IMG/VR virus record: IMGVR_UViG_3300042691_030610
Coordinates: 1 to 47,820 of that record
DNA: 47,820 bases
Direction: 5' to 3' (one strand)
Origin: a virus
Shown here piece by piece: positions 1 through 8,571 of this stretch (position 1 is the first letter of the stretch; each line of letters opens with the position of its first letter). The notes beneath the pieces are model-generated. The model ran no database searches, had not been told where the DNA came from, and was given only the letters and a program-made list of their open reading frames with translations. The position numbers were made by a program, and so were the translations under genes.

Positions 1-199
1 TATCTAGAGTAATTAGATTAAGACTATTCCGATTATGACTCCAGTCGCCTAGAAAAATACCTGTATCACAGCCTGCTTTTTTTGCTTCAGCAATATACCA
101 ATCTACAAATTCTTCGCAATCGTTTAAATGTGTTATACTGTTGGACTTAAGTCCGAAATGGATGTCGGTAAAACACGCTACTTTTTTAAATAGTTTCAT
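1..199 (-). CDS. 47: Metallophosphoesterase, gp47/Mre11-like nuclease subunit (N-terminal fragment)
   Basis: Only the first 66 codons are inside the window; the gene runs off the left edge. Reading from the ATG at 199, residues 11-16 are TDIHFG and residues 51-52 are GD, the first two metal-binding motifs (D-x-H and GD) of calcineurin-like phosphoesterases. The family includes T4 gp47, the Mre11-like nuclease that works with the gp46 ATPase in recombination. Position directly downstream of gp55 matches the 55-47-46 order common in T4-like marine phages, which is why gp47 is preferred over another phosphoesterase. A sigma70-like promoter lies at 223-251. No clear Shine-Dalgarno sequence precedes the ATG. 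The family call is strong; the gp47 identity is inferred because the diagnostic C-terminal part is missing. Confidence 0.7.
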   Translation of the reverse strand, partial: MKLFKKVACFTDIHFGLKSNSITHLNDCEEFVDWYIAEAKKAGCDTGIFLGDWSHNRNSLNLITLD

Positions 200-222
200 A
201 AATTATAGATTTTTCTAAAACA

Positions 223-251
223 AGTATAACGATGTAAAACGCAAAGGTCAA
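223..251 (-). promoter_or_regulatory. Sigma70-like promoter for the gp47-like gene
   Basis: Read on the minus strand, TTGACC (246-251) and TATACT (223-228) are separated by exactly 17 bases. The -35 box overlaps the stop codon of gp55. The predicted transcript start is about 15 bases before the ATG at 199. Confidence 0.7.
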
Positions 252-1150
252 TCAACTTGACTATCGTCGTCATCGTCTGTAGAATCAGTTTTAGGTGCTC
301 TATAATTTTTATATAATTCTGCTTGTCTTGCAGTTTCTTCGGCGTATTCTTGTTGATATTGTCTAGTTAGACTAGGAGTCAATCCTGCTTCTTCTAACAT
401 ATCGTCTCGAATATTTTGATTTTTCTTTTCTATATTGAGTATTCTAGTAAAACTATTTGTTACCGCAGCGGTATAATATGCAAACGGATTTTCAGATTTC
501 GATTCGTCAAACTGTAAACCAATTTGACTTAATTGAAGAATTGCTTGGCCTTTCATTTCTTCAATATAAGTATAACCTCTCCAATTTGCACGTTGGGCAT
601 ATCTGTCTGCTAGTTTTAAGAACATTCGTCCTAGTTCTTCAGTTATTTTTCCGTGATCCTTACTGAATTTTCCTTTAGAAACAGTGCCCTTCCAGTGACT
701 TTTACCTACACATTCTAGTTCATCGTTGTCATCAAATTTCCAATGTTGGAATGCAGGAAAATTAATTTTATCGTGGTTATCTGCTGTAGTTTTAGTAGTT
801 TTTTTACGACCCGGTGCAAGCGGAATGTGATCGTAAGTCATGATTCGAAATACTAAATCAATTTTAGGAATAGTTTTATAATCTTGAATGTAATCTGCAA
901 GTTTAATATTTTTTTCCCCGTTAAGTTTGGCTTTAGCAAATTCTTGCAGGCCTAATCTTTTTGCTCGATTTCTCTTGGCTTCAGCAACAGTTCTTATATT
1001 AATTTTATCAATTCCTGACAAAATTATGTCATGTTGACTGTATTCTTTTTTAGTAAAACTTGAAAAACTGCATTTACTTTTGTGTATTTCGGATAGCAAA
1101 TCTCTATTGTTTAGATATTTTACTTTTTTTATAGGTGCTAATAGAGTCAT
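248..1150 (-). CDS. 55: Late-transcription sigma factor gp55
   Basis: A divergent sigma70-family factor that directs host RNA polymerase to phage late promoters, together with the sliding clamp and gp33 in T4. The N-terminus (YLNNRDLLSEI) resembles T4 gp55 (YVNNKELLQAI). The region from about residue 180 onward (LADRYAQRANWRGYTY, then FDESKSENPFAYYTAAVTNS) matches the gp55 core that contacts RNA polymerase and the -10 element. The protein has 300 residues against about 185 in T4. The extra length is a central Lys-rich segment, about residues 40-170, and an acidic tail with DDDDD. The reading frame extends upstream to a TTG at 1189, but that codon lies inside the -10 box of a promoter (1180-1208), so the ATG at 1150 is chosen. 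A GGA-containing ribosome site lies somewhat far upstream of it. Confidence 0.85.
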   Translation of the reverse strand: MTLLAPIKKVKYLNNRDLLSEIHKSKCSFSSFTKKEYSQHDIILSGIDKINIRTVAEAKRNRAKRLGLQEFAKAKLNGEKNIKLADYIQDYKTIPKIDLVFRIMTYDHIPLAPGRKKTTKTTADNHDKINFPAFQHWKFDDNDELECVGKSHWKGTVSKGKFSKDHGKITEELGRMFLKLADRYAQRANWRGYTYIEEMKGQAILQLSQIGLQFDESKSENPFAYYTAAVTNSFTRILNIEKKNQNIRDDMLEEAGLTPSLTRQYQQEYAEETARQAELYKNYRAPKTDSTDDDDDSQVD

Positions 1151-1179
1151 TGTTTTTATTGTAATTTCCTTCTTGAAAT

Positions 1180-1208
1180 AGTATAGCAATAGGAATTTGC
1201 TATGTCAA
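1180..1208 (-). promoter_or_regulatory. Sigma70-like promoter P1 of gp55
   Basis: TTGACA (1203-1208) and TATACT (1180-1185) on the minus strand with a 17-base spacer. The boxes are near consensus. The predicted start is about 20 bases upstream of the gp55 ATG at 1150. Confidence 0.8.
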
Positions 1209-1212
1209 TATC

Positions 1213-1241
1213 ATTATAAGCGTATTTTATTTATTTGTTAA
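1213..1241 (-). promoter_or_regulatory. Sigma70-like promoter P2 of gp55, tandem
   Basis: TTAACA (1236-1241) and TATAAT (1213-1218) on the minus strand, again with a 17-base spacer, directly upstream of P1. It lies in the divergent interval between gp55 and the structural operon. Confidence 0.65.
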
Positions 1242-1265
1242 ATATAGTATACAAGGAACTATAGA

Positions 1266-2030
1266 ATGTCTTTAAAATCTGAATCACAACTTGACAAGTT
1301 GACCAGAGAATTGTATGAAAATGCTCTCAAACAAATCCCACCTTTCGGGCAACGAATAGTTCCTGGCATTCCTCCCGGAGCAGAAAATCAACCGAGTCCA
1401 AGAGTTGAGGTAGAAGTTACTGCTGTTACAGGAGACAAAGTTATATCTGACAAAAGAGTTAGAATTAAAGTACCTCCTCAATATTTAACTGGTCTCACTA
1501 TGGGATCAGACGGAGATATTGGAAATTTAGGAGGTATTGTTTTTCCATACACACCTATAATTAGTTTTGAATCAAAAGCCGATTATAGTGAATCAAAACC
1601 CTTACATTCAAATTTTTCAATTTATTTTTATCAGAGAAGTTCGATAACACCTATATCAATAAATGGAAAATTTACAGTTGAAAATGAATATGATGCTCAA
1701 AATTATTTGGCAACACAGCATTTGTTACATGCATTGACAAGAATGAAATTTGGATTAGATAGTGATGCAGGCGCCCCGCCTCCTGTTTGTAGGTTATATG
1801 CATACGGCAATAGATTTTTAAATAATGTTCCAGTAGTTATTTCAAGTTATCGTGTTGAATATAATGATGATGTTGATTATTTTGAAAGTAGTTTGTTTGA
1901 AACAGCAGTTCCTACAAGGTCATCTATTCAAATAACTTGTATACCTATGTATAGTAGAAATGAAATGCAAAATTATAGTGTTAATGATTATTTAACTGAC
2001 GACAAATATAAGAATAAAGGATTTGTTTAA
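1266..2030 (+). CDS. Baseplate tail-tube-cap-like protein (gp48/gp54 type)
   Basis: A 254-residue virion protein. The segment from about residue 93 (FPYTPIISFESKADYSES) through the region SINGKFTVENEYDAQNYLATQHL to FLNNVPVVISSYRVEY resembles the tail-tube-cap and junction proteins of T4-like marine phages. These sit between the baseplate hub and the tail tube. The position immediately before gp53, with the hub and spike genes following, supports a baseplate role. An AAGGAAC ribosome site lies at 1254-1260. It is the first gene of the plus-strand late block; a weak late-box resemblance (GTTAAATA, 1237-1244, 6 of 8) lies upstream. The choice between gp48, gp54 and another cap protein is not settled by the sequence. 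Confidence 0.55.
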   Translation: MSLKSESQLDKLTRELYENALKQIPPFGQRIVPGIPPGAENQPSPRVEVEVTAVTGDKVISDKRVRIKVPPQYLTGLTMGSDGDIGNLGGIVFPYTPIISFESKADYSESKPLHSNFSIYFYQRSSITPISINGKFTVENEYDAQNYLATQHLLHALTRMKFGLDSDAGAPPPVCRLYAYGNRFLNNVPVVISSYRVEYNDDVDYFESSLFETAVPTRSSIQITCIPMYSRNEMQNYSVNDYLTDDKYKNKGFV

Positions 2031-2330
2031 ATGTCATTTTATAATAAATCTAGTCCGTATTTTAATACACAAATTGTTAACGGGTATCTTGATGTTATTA
2101 ATTTTAAAGATTTACCATTACAAAAAGATGATCATATATTTGAAATAACTAAAACATATGAAAATAGGCCTGATTTGTTAGCCTATGATTTATATAAAGA
2201 CAGTAACTTATGGTGGGTATTTTCTGTTAGGAATAAAAGTTTGCTAAAAGATCCAGTGTATGATTTTGTTGCAGGTAAAAAAATATTTTTACCTAAACTT
2301 TCTACTTTAAAAAGTGTATTAGGAATTTAA
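2031..2330 (+). CDS. 53: Baseplate wedge protein gp53-like
   Basis: A 99-residue protein. The segment RPDLLAYDLYKDSNLWWVF followed by DFVAGKKIFLPK is the conserved core of gp53 and the LysM-like baseplate proteins of myoviruses. In T4, gp53 locks neighbouring wedges together during baseplate assembly. It is about half the length of T4 gp53 (196 residues), as is usual in T4-like marine phages and in jumbo phages. The start codon follows the preceding stop with no gap (TAA then ATG), so translation is probably coupled. Confidence 0.75.
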   Translation: MSFYNKSSPYFNTQIVNGYLDVINFKDLPLQKDDHIFEITKTYENRPDLLAYDLYKDSNLWWVFSVRNKSLLKDPVYDFVAGKKIFLPKLSTLKSVLGI

Positions 2331-2331
2331 T

Positions 2332-5300
2332 ATGGCTGGATATGATTATACGGGATATGAATCGGCTTTTGTTCCTACATCACCGTCATCGCCTGAAATA
2401 GATAGAAAAACAACAAAACCTGCAGATGCAGTAGATAATAAACCTAAAGAAGTTGCAGATTTTAAAAAAACAAATGAAATTACTTTAGGTTCAAATATTT
2501 TAAATGGCTTTAGATCTGTAACATATAACTTTACACTAGCCGGGTTGCCTACTAACTATTTAGAAAATCCAGAAGCATATCGAACAGGTGAATTAGATTT
2601 AATAATCTTAAAATCTGGAGGAAAAGGAAATAGTTCAGTAAAAATAACAAATCAATTTAAAACAGGTTCGATTGCACCTACTACCGTCTCGTCTGGTGGA
2701 GGAAGAGGAAGTGAAGATTTTGCAAAAAGAGATCCTAGAAGATTAGATTTATCCGAAGATGAAAAAAGACAACCTGGTAAAAATTACGGAGAAGAATTTT
2801 TAAATGATTTTAATAAATTCAGCCCGGGCCGATTTGATATGTTTATTGAAAATGTAGAAATAGAAACTTTAATGACATTTACAGAAAATTCAAATTCTAC
2901 ATTACCAACGAAAGTTAAATTTGATGTAATAGAACCATATAGCGTAAACGGATTTATAGAATCATTACATGCTACTGCGGTATCGGCAGGATATACATCT
3001 TATATAAATGCGAGTTATCTTTTAAAAATAGAATTTTGGGGATATCCTGATAATGACCTGACTGAATTTAAATCACCAGTTAAGATTCCAAATTCAGAAA
3101 GATTTTTTCCTATCGGATTTACAAATTTAGAAGTTGAAATTACAGAAAAGGGAACAAAATATGCTTGTTCTGCGGTTCCTTATAACGAAAGAGCATTTGG
3201 GCAGCCTAGTGTATTAAAAAAGCCTATAAAAATGTCAGGAGTTACAGTTAAACAAATTTTAGACAATTTTATAAAAGAATTTAACGATCAAATAAAGCAA
3301 TCAAACAAAGATGCAAATGCACAATCAAAAAATAACGATAGTTATGAAATTGTGTTCAAAGAGCGAAAAGACGGAAAATGGCAAGATGCACCAGAACATG
3401 AAATTGCAAAAAGTAAATTACTAGAATTATATGAAGACAATGTATTGTATAAATTCGCAAATCCTAGTGAAGTAAAAAGTGCATACCAACCGGGGCAGAA
3501 ACCAAAAACATTAAATCCTAGTAGTGCAGTTGTTAACTTTCAAGAAAATACATCTATACACGATGTTATAACTGCGGTTATTCGAGATAGCAAATATGTT
3601 AGAGACATATTGTCGGAGTTAGCCGAAGCAACTACTGCCAAAAAACCTATGGATCGTTACGGATTTATTGACTATTTTTTAGTTAGAGTTGAAACTAAGA
3701 ATAAAACAGAAATTGATCCTAACACTAAACGGCCTTATCAAACTTTTACTTATATAATATCTCCCTATAAAGTTCATTATACTCGAATTCCTACGTATGG
3801 ATCTGTACAAATCAAAGAAGAAGAATTAAAACTATTTGCTATTAGGGAATATAATTATATCTATACAGGTAATAATATAGACATTTTAAACTTTAAATTA
3901 AATTTTAATACTTTATTTTTTGAAGCAATACCTGCATCTTTAGGAGATAAAAATACACCTAATTCGAAAGATTCGACTAAACCAGCAAATGATAGTCAAC
4001 CAAAGATTAAAGGTGTTCCGGCAGAAGATCAAAAAGAAAATACTACTCATGCTTCACCACCGGTGTTGACGGTACCGTCAACAGTTCAAGCAATTGGTGG
4101 AACGGCAGTACCTTATCAAAATTCACCTTACAGTCAAATGGCTAGACAAATGCACGAAGCAATTATTAATTCTCAGGCTAGCATGATAACAGGTAATATA
4201 GATATATTGGGTGATCCTTTTTATTTGGTTACTGGAGGTGTTGGAAATTATAATCCTAAAGAAGTCTCAGGAAAATTTGGTGTAGTAGGGCAAGAAGAAG
4301 CAGACCACACTAAGGGCGAAGTTAACATCGCTATAAATTTTAGAAATCCAATAGATATAAACACATTTGAATCGGGTGGAATGGTTTACTTTGATCCTAA
4401 TAGGGTGGCTTTTAGTGGAGTTTATATGGTCACTAAAGCAGTTAGTTCTTTTAAAAATGGCGAATTTAAACAAACATTAGACATTATACGTAAACCGGGA
4501 CAAATTTTAAAAGAAGAAAAAAATAAAAAAGTTATTAAACCTGAAAATTTATATAAGTCTGTACCAAACGATAGTAATCAATCCGTGGAAGATTCTAAAA
4601 CTTACGCTTCGTCAGGGCAACGTGCTAGTTCGTCCGAAGTGTATGATTATTTTCAAAGAGGATATCCGTCTCCTGGACTACCCGGTGACCCTGATAATTT
4701 TACAAATGCATTAGGTGGCCTAGGCGGTGATAATAATTCTTTTAATAGATTATACGGGTTAACTAATAGAGCAGGTCAATTAGATTCAAATGTAGGAATA
4801 ATAGGTCAATCGTTACCTACAGATTTAACATCAAATTTAAGATTAAATGTTGCAGGACTAGCAAATATAAATCAGTCATCTTTAAGTTCCGCTGCATTAT
4901 TAAATGCTGCTACAAATATATTAGTCGGTAATGCATCTGCAAAACAAGTTGTAGGTAAAATTGCAGGAACAATAATAGGTCAAGAAATTTCTAAAATAAC
5001 ATCAAAATACAATATAGGTTCTGGTATAGGTGAAGGCAAAACAGTTTCGATTGCACCTCAAAATATAATCGGATCCTTAACTGCAAATGATGTAAAATTT
5101 GGCAATACTATAAATGAAGTTTCTTCTCCCGTGGGATTAGTTAATAACATAACAGGTGAAGTTAAAAAATTAGGAACAAATGCAATAGATGCTGTTAATA
5201 AGTTAGGCTCTAATGCTTCGGCTCTCATTAACAATGTAAAAGACAGTGCAGGAACATTCTTAGGGTCAATTTCAGATCCAAATGCCGCTGCTGCAAAATT

Positions 5301-5763
5301 AGGTATTGATGCTGCTAAAATTTCTGGACTATCATCGAACTTAGAAAGTAAATTATCGTCACAGATTTCTAGCATTAAAGAAAATATTCCTGAAAATCTT
5401 AATTTAACAAATGCTGTTGCAGCAGGTGTGGCACTAAATGTTATACCTCTCTCAAAGATACAAAATCTTCCACCTACAGCACCTTTTACTACAGCAGAAT
5501 CTTTTAGAACAATTCCTGATACAGGAAGAATAACTTCTGAAGTAATGACAAATCCATTAAGAGGATTAGGCCAAAATACCAATGTAGTAGATTCTACAAT
5601 TTTAAGAGACAAAACAAATACAGTTAGAACACAAATTTCTAAAATAACAAATATGACTAATATTGTTGATAAAGGAATATCAGGAACTGTGTCTGCTGAA
5701 TTTGGAAGCAATTCAAGTAAAATAAATCCATTAGAAAAATTAATAAATCGAGATCAAGTTTAA
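2332..5763 (+). CDS. Baseplate central hub protein, gp27-like, with a long C-terminal extension
   Basis: A 1143-residue structural protein. Residues up to about 750 look like a folded hub region, with SPGRFDMFIENVEIETLM, TSYINASYLLKIEFWGYP and FREYNYIYTG-like strands that recur in hub proteins beside the spike in marine T4-like phages. The rest (about 780-1143) is rich in Asn, Ser, Ala, Gly and Leu, with helix-like and low-complexity stretches and no recognised domain. Its position directly before the gp5-like spike is that of a gp27-type trimer that seats the spike. T4 gp27 has only 391 residues. The hub role rests on context and partial resemblance. The gene contains a 20-bp perfect palindrome at 4064-4083. 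A 217-codon antisense frame (5058-5711) in the low-complexity part is considered spurious. Confidence 0.5.
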   Translation: MAGYDYTGYESAFVPTSPSSPEIDRKTTKPADAVDNKPKEVADFKKTNEITLGSNILNGFRSVTYNFTLAGLPTNYLENPEAYRTGELDLIILKSGGKGNSSVKITNQFKTGSIAPTTVSSGGGRGSEDFAKRDPRRLDLSEDEKRQPGKNYGEEFLNDFNKFSPGRFDMFIENVEIETLMTFTENSNSTLPTKVKFDVIEPYSVNGFIESLHATAVSAGYTSYINASYLLKIEFWGYPDNDLTEFKSPVKIPNSERFFPIGFTNLEVEITEKGTKYACSAVPYNERAFGQPSVLKKPIKMSGVTVKQILDNFIKEFNDQIKQSNKDANAQSKNNDSYEIVFKERKDGKWQDAPEHEIAKSKLLELYEDNVLYKFANPSEVKSAYQPGQKPKTLNPSSAVVNFQENTSIHDVITAVIRDSKYVRDILSELAEATTAKKPMDRYGFIDYFLVRVETKNKTEIDPNTKRPYQTFTYIISPYKVHYTRIPTYGSVQIKEEELKLFAIREYNYIYTGNNIDILNFKLNFNTLFFEAIPASLGDKNTPNSKDSTKPANDSQPKIKGVPAEDQKENTTHASPPVLTVPSTVQAIGGTAVPYQNSPYSQMARQMHEAIINSQASMITGNIDILGDPFYLVTGGVGNYNPKEVSGKFGVVGQEEADHTKGEVNIAINFRNPIDINTFESGGMVYFDPNRVAFSGVYMVTKAVSSFKNGEFKQTLDIIRKPGQILKEEKNKKVIKPENLYKSVPNDSNQSVEDSKTYASSGQRASSSEVYDYFQRGYPSPGLPGDPDNFTNALGGLGGDNNSFNRLYGLTNRAGQLDSNVGIIGQSLPTDLTSNLRLNVAGLANINQSSLSSAALLNAATNILVGNASAKQVVGKIAGTIIGQEISKITSKYNIGSGIGEGKTVSIAPQNIIGSLTANDVKFGNTINEVSSPVGLVNNITGEVKKLGTNAIDAVNKLGSNASALINNVKDSAGTFLGSISDPNAAAAKLGIDAAKISGLSSNLESKLSSQISSIKENIPENLNLTNAVAAGVALNVIPLSKIQNLPPTAPFTTAESFRTIPDTGRITSEVMTNPLRGLGQNTNVVDSTILRDKTNTVRTQISKITNMTNIVDKGISGTVSAEFGSNSSKINPLEKLINRDQV
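4064..4083. repeat. 20-bp perfect palindrome inside the hub gene
   Basis: TGTTGACGGTACCGTCAACA is identical to its own reverse complement, with its centre between 4073 and 4074. It is GC-richer than the surrounding coding sequence and encodes part of a VLTVPSTVQ stretch. It could be an operator-like site or chance; function unknown. Confidence 0.85.
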
Positions 5764-5764
5764 T

Positions 5765-8083
5765 ATGTCACAAGAAACGCGAAAAATAGGTAAACTAGGA
5801 AATCCTGGGCCATATCTTGCAGAAGTAACTAATCATTTAGATCCTACATATATGGGTGGTTTAGAAGTTGCGTTAGTTAAGGGTACTTCAAACTTTGTAA
5901 ACATTTTAGGAGAAACTTATACAGTAAAATATTTAAGTCCTTTTGCCGGAGTTACTTCTATTAGACACGAAGGAACTAATAGTAGCGATTTTAATGACGT
6001 TCAAAAGAGTTATGGTATGTGGATGATCCCACCAGATGTTGGAACAACTGTTATGGTAATTTTTGTTGATGGAGATCCGAATCAAGGATATTGGTTTGGA
6101 TGTGTAGTTGACAAATTTCAAAATCATATGGTCCCGGGAATCGCTGCATCTAAAAATGTTGCAGTTACTGAAGAACAAAAAAGACGATACGGAACTACAC
6201 TTTTGCCTGTTGCAGAAATGCATAAGAAATCTAGAAAAGGAGACAATCCGAATATTGATTCGGCGTTAAAACCTATACATCCATTTGCTGAAAGATTAGT
6301 AGAACAGGGTTTATTGTTAGATGTAGTAAGAGGTGTAACATCGAGTTCGGCAAGAAGAGAAATACCAAGTGGAGTATTTGGAATTAGTACTCCTGGACCT
6401 TTAGATACATCACCGTCTGCAAAAAAAGCAAATATAGGATATTCTGATAATGTTACAACTGCACCAGTGAGCAGATTAGGCGGAACAACATTTGTTATGG
6501 ATGACGGTGATCCTGAAGGACAAAACGAATTAGTAAGAATTAGAACACGAACAGGGCATCAAATACTTTTACATAATAGTCAAGATTTAATCTATATTGC
6601 AAATAGTAAAGGGACTGCGTGGATAGAGTTAACTAGTAACGGTAAAATAGATATATTCGCACAGGACAGTGTTAGTATTCATACAGAAAACGATTTTAAT
6701 TTTAGAGCCGATAGAGATATAAATTTAGAAGCAGGAAGAAATTTTCATGTTAAAGTCGGAAAAAACATGGAAACGAATATTACAGGATACAATTATCTTA
6801 TAGTAAATGAAGACTCAAAAATTATTGTTAAGAAAAATTATGACCACACTGTAGGAGATTCAGTTAAATTAACTGTTGCTAATAACTTCGATCTCAGTGT
6901 TACAAATAATTCAGTTCAAACAGTTGGCGGAATTTTTGATTTAGGTGTACAAGGAGACATTAAAGTAGGGTCTTCCTCATCGATAAATTTAGGTGCTTCT
7001 AGCAACATTTTAGGAACAGCAGGGCAAATACATTGGAACGGGCCTACTGCTGCATCACCTTCGTCTGCCGCCGCAGCCGAAATTCCTCCAGAATTACCAT
7101 TGTTTTCCTTACCAAATAGAAAAGCATCTGCTACTTGGTTTAATAGCACTTTTTATAAAACAGACAACCTTAAAAGTATTATGCAACGTGTACCGACTCA
7201 TGAACCTTGGCCCCAGCATGAAAATTACAACCCAGTTCAATTTAGTTCAACATCTACTGATGTAACATTAGCCGATAGAGCAAAAGACGGAATTCCTCCT
7301 AATCCTGCAAGTGCTGCGGCTTCTACAAATCCAGATGCAAAAGGACAAGAGCCTGCAAATCCACCAGAAATTGTTCCAGGTACATGTAATCCTGAATATG
7401 CTAAAGCAATTAATGCAAGTTCTTCTCAGCCCGGTATTTCTGCAATAAAAGCAGCATGTGCAAAGTACGGTTTAACAAGTCCTTATGCTATTGCTAGTTT
7501 ATTAGGTATTGCGGGAGGAGAATGTGCTTGGAGACTAGTTGAAGAAAGTTTTAAATATTCTGCCGATAGATTGTTACAAGTGTTTCCGAGTGTGTTTAAG
7601 GGAGACAAGGAACTAGCACAAAAGTATGCAGGCAATCCAGACAATAGTTTACCTGAATTTTTATACGGTTATCAAACATCTAAAGGAAAAGGATTAGGAA
7701 ACACCTTGCCGGGAGATGGTGGAAAATTTATTGGTAGAGGATATATTCAACTAACTGGAAGAAGTAATTATACACGTTACGGACAACTAATAAGTAAAGA
7801 TTTATTAAGTAATCCTCAATTATTGAATACACCTGAAATTGCAGCAGAAGTTAGTGTAAAATATATGTTGGATAGATGTAAAAAAGATCAGAATGATCCT
7901 GGTTATTTCGAATCTGCATGTTCTGCTGTAGGATATAACACACCCGATATTAAGGCTAAGAAAAAAGGTTATTATGAATGCTTTTTAGGTCAGTTACAGG
8001 GTAAAACAGTTGGTACAGGTTCAGGTGGAATACTAACTGACGGGCAAGGAAACCCAGTAAGAACAGGTCCGGGAGGTCAATAA
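5765..8083 (+). CDS. 5: Baseplate hub spike with lysozyme domain, gp5-like
   Basis: A 772-residue cell-puncturing device. Residues 1-130 form an OB-like region (GDPNQGYWFGCVVD). About residues 255-430 hold short alternating strands (IDIFAQDSVSIHTENDF, then INLEAGRNFHVKVGKNME) typical of the VgrG/gp5 triple-stranded beta-helix needle. About residues 539-742 form a glycoside hydrolase family 19 domain: GIAGGECAW with the probable catalytic Glu, EESFKYSADRL matching the family's EN-NYS motif, and the hallmark FIGRGYIQLTGRSNY. T4 gp5 carries a T4-lysozyme-type domain between OB-fold and needle; here an unrelated GH19 muramidase or chitinase-like domain is at the C-terminus. The likely role is cutting host peptidoglycan during injection. 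The start follows the upstream stop as TAATATG. Confidence 0.88.
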   Translation: MSQETRKIGKLGNPGPYLAEVTNHLDPTYMGGLEVALVKGTSNFVNILGETYTVKYLSPFAGVTSIRHEGTNSSDFNDVQKSYGMWMIPPDVGTTVMVIFVDGDPNQGYWFGCVVDKFQNHMVPGIAASKNVAVTEEQKRRYGTTLLPVAEMHKKSRKGDNPNIDSALKPIHPFAERLVEQGLLLDVVRGVTSSSARREIPSGVFGISTPGPLDTSPSAKKANIGYSDNVTTAPVSRLGGTTFVMDDGDPEGQNELVRIRTRTGHQILLHNSQDLIYIANSKGTAWIELTSNGKIDIFAQDSVSIHTENDFNFRADRDINLEAGRNFHVKVGKNMETNITGYNYLIVNEDSKIIVKKNYDHTVGDSVKLTVANNFDLSVTNNSVQTVGGIFDLGVQGDIKVGSSSSINLGASSNILGTAGQIHWNGPTAASPSSAAAAEIPPELPLFSLPNRKASATWFNSTFYKTDNLKSIMQRVPTHEPWPQHENYNPVQFSSTSTDVTLADRAKDGIPPNPASAAASTNPDAKGQEPANPPEIVPGTCNPEYAKAINASSSQPGISAIKAACAKYGLTSPYAIASLLGIAGGECAWRLVEESFKYSADRLLQVFPSVFKGDKELAQKYAGNPDNSLPEFLYGYQTSKGKGLGNTLPGDGGKFIGRGYIQLTGRSNYTRYGQLISKDLLSNPQLLNTPEIAAEVSVKYMLDRCKKDQNDPGYFESACSAVGYNTPDIKAKKKGYYECFLGQLQGKTVGTGSGGILTDGQGNPVRTGPGGQ

Positions 8084-8090
8084 ATACAGT

Positions 8091-8528
8091 ATGCCTTACA
8101 AAAATATTGAAATCAACGTATCGAATTACAGAGAAGAGTTTACTAATGTACGTACTCAGTTTTATCGAGGATTCTCGACAGTAAATTCTTTAAGTGTAAA
8201 CGGTAAACTATATGATTATGAATTAATTAAACAAAATATTCTGAATCATTTCAATACTCGTAAAGGTAGCAGAGTAATGAATCCTACTTTTGGAACAATA
8301 ATTTGGGATTTATTAATGGAGCCTTTAACTGAGCAAATTAAAGAATTATTAGTTAACGATATAAATTTTATCTGTTCTTTTGATCCTAGAGTGGAACCTA
8401 TTCAAATAAAAATTAATGAATATGAACAAGGATACTTAATCGAAGTAACATTAAAACTTAAAAATACTGATCAAACTGAAACATTAAAGTTGGCATTTGA
8501 TCAAAAATTAGGATTACAAGTGCAATAA
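8091..8528 (+). CDS. 25: Baseplate wedge protein gp25
   Basis: A 145-residue gp25-family protein (gp25/GPW lysozyme-like fold, also found in type VI secretion TssE). It joins gp6 and gp53 in the wedge and starts sheath polymerisation. The family's landmarks are present: LKQNILNHF-like helix, TRKGSRVMNPTFGTIIWDLLMEPL, and FDPRVEP in the place of the conserved E-P-R motif. Length is close to T4 gp25 (132). It lies seven bases after the spike gene; the junction includes ATAAATA, which may be a chance late-box resemblance. Confidence 0.9.
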   Translation: MPYKNIEINVSNYREEFTNVRTQFYRGFSTVNSLSVNGKLYDYELIKQNILNHFNTRKGSRVMNPTFGTIIWDLLMEPLTEQIKELLVNDINFICSFDPRVEPIQIKINEYEQGYLIEVTLKLKNTDQTETLKLAFDQKLGLQVQ

Positions 8529-8548
8529 AATACCTATATTATTTTGAT

Positions 8549-8556
8549 AATAAATA
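8549..8556 (+). promoter_or_regulatory. Candidate late promoter before gp6
   Basis: AATAAATA matches the T4 late box TATAAATA at 7 of 8 positions. It lies 15 bases upstream of the gp6 ATG in one of the few non-coding gaps (8529-8571) of the structural block. Confidence 0.4.
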
Positions 8557-8571
8557 TCAATAATAACACAT

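Noticed and set aside
1151-1189. Upstream TTG start of gp55
   Set aside because: The TTG overlaps the TATACT box of a strong promoter, so it would not be in the transcript.
5058-5711. A 217-codon antisense frame in the hub gene
   Set aside because: It lies wholly within the low-complexity C-terminal part of a convincing plus-strand gene; no ribosome site, no promoter and no recognisable protein pattern.
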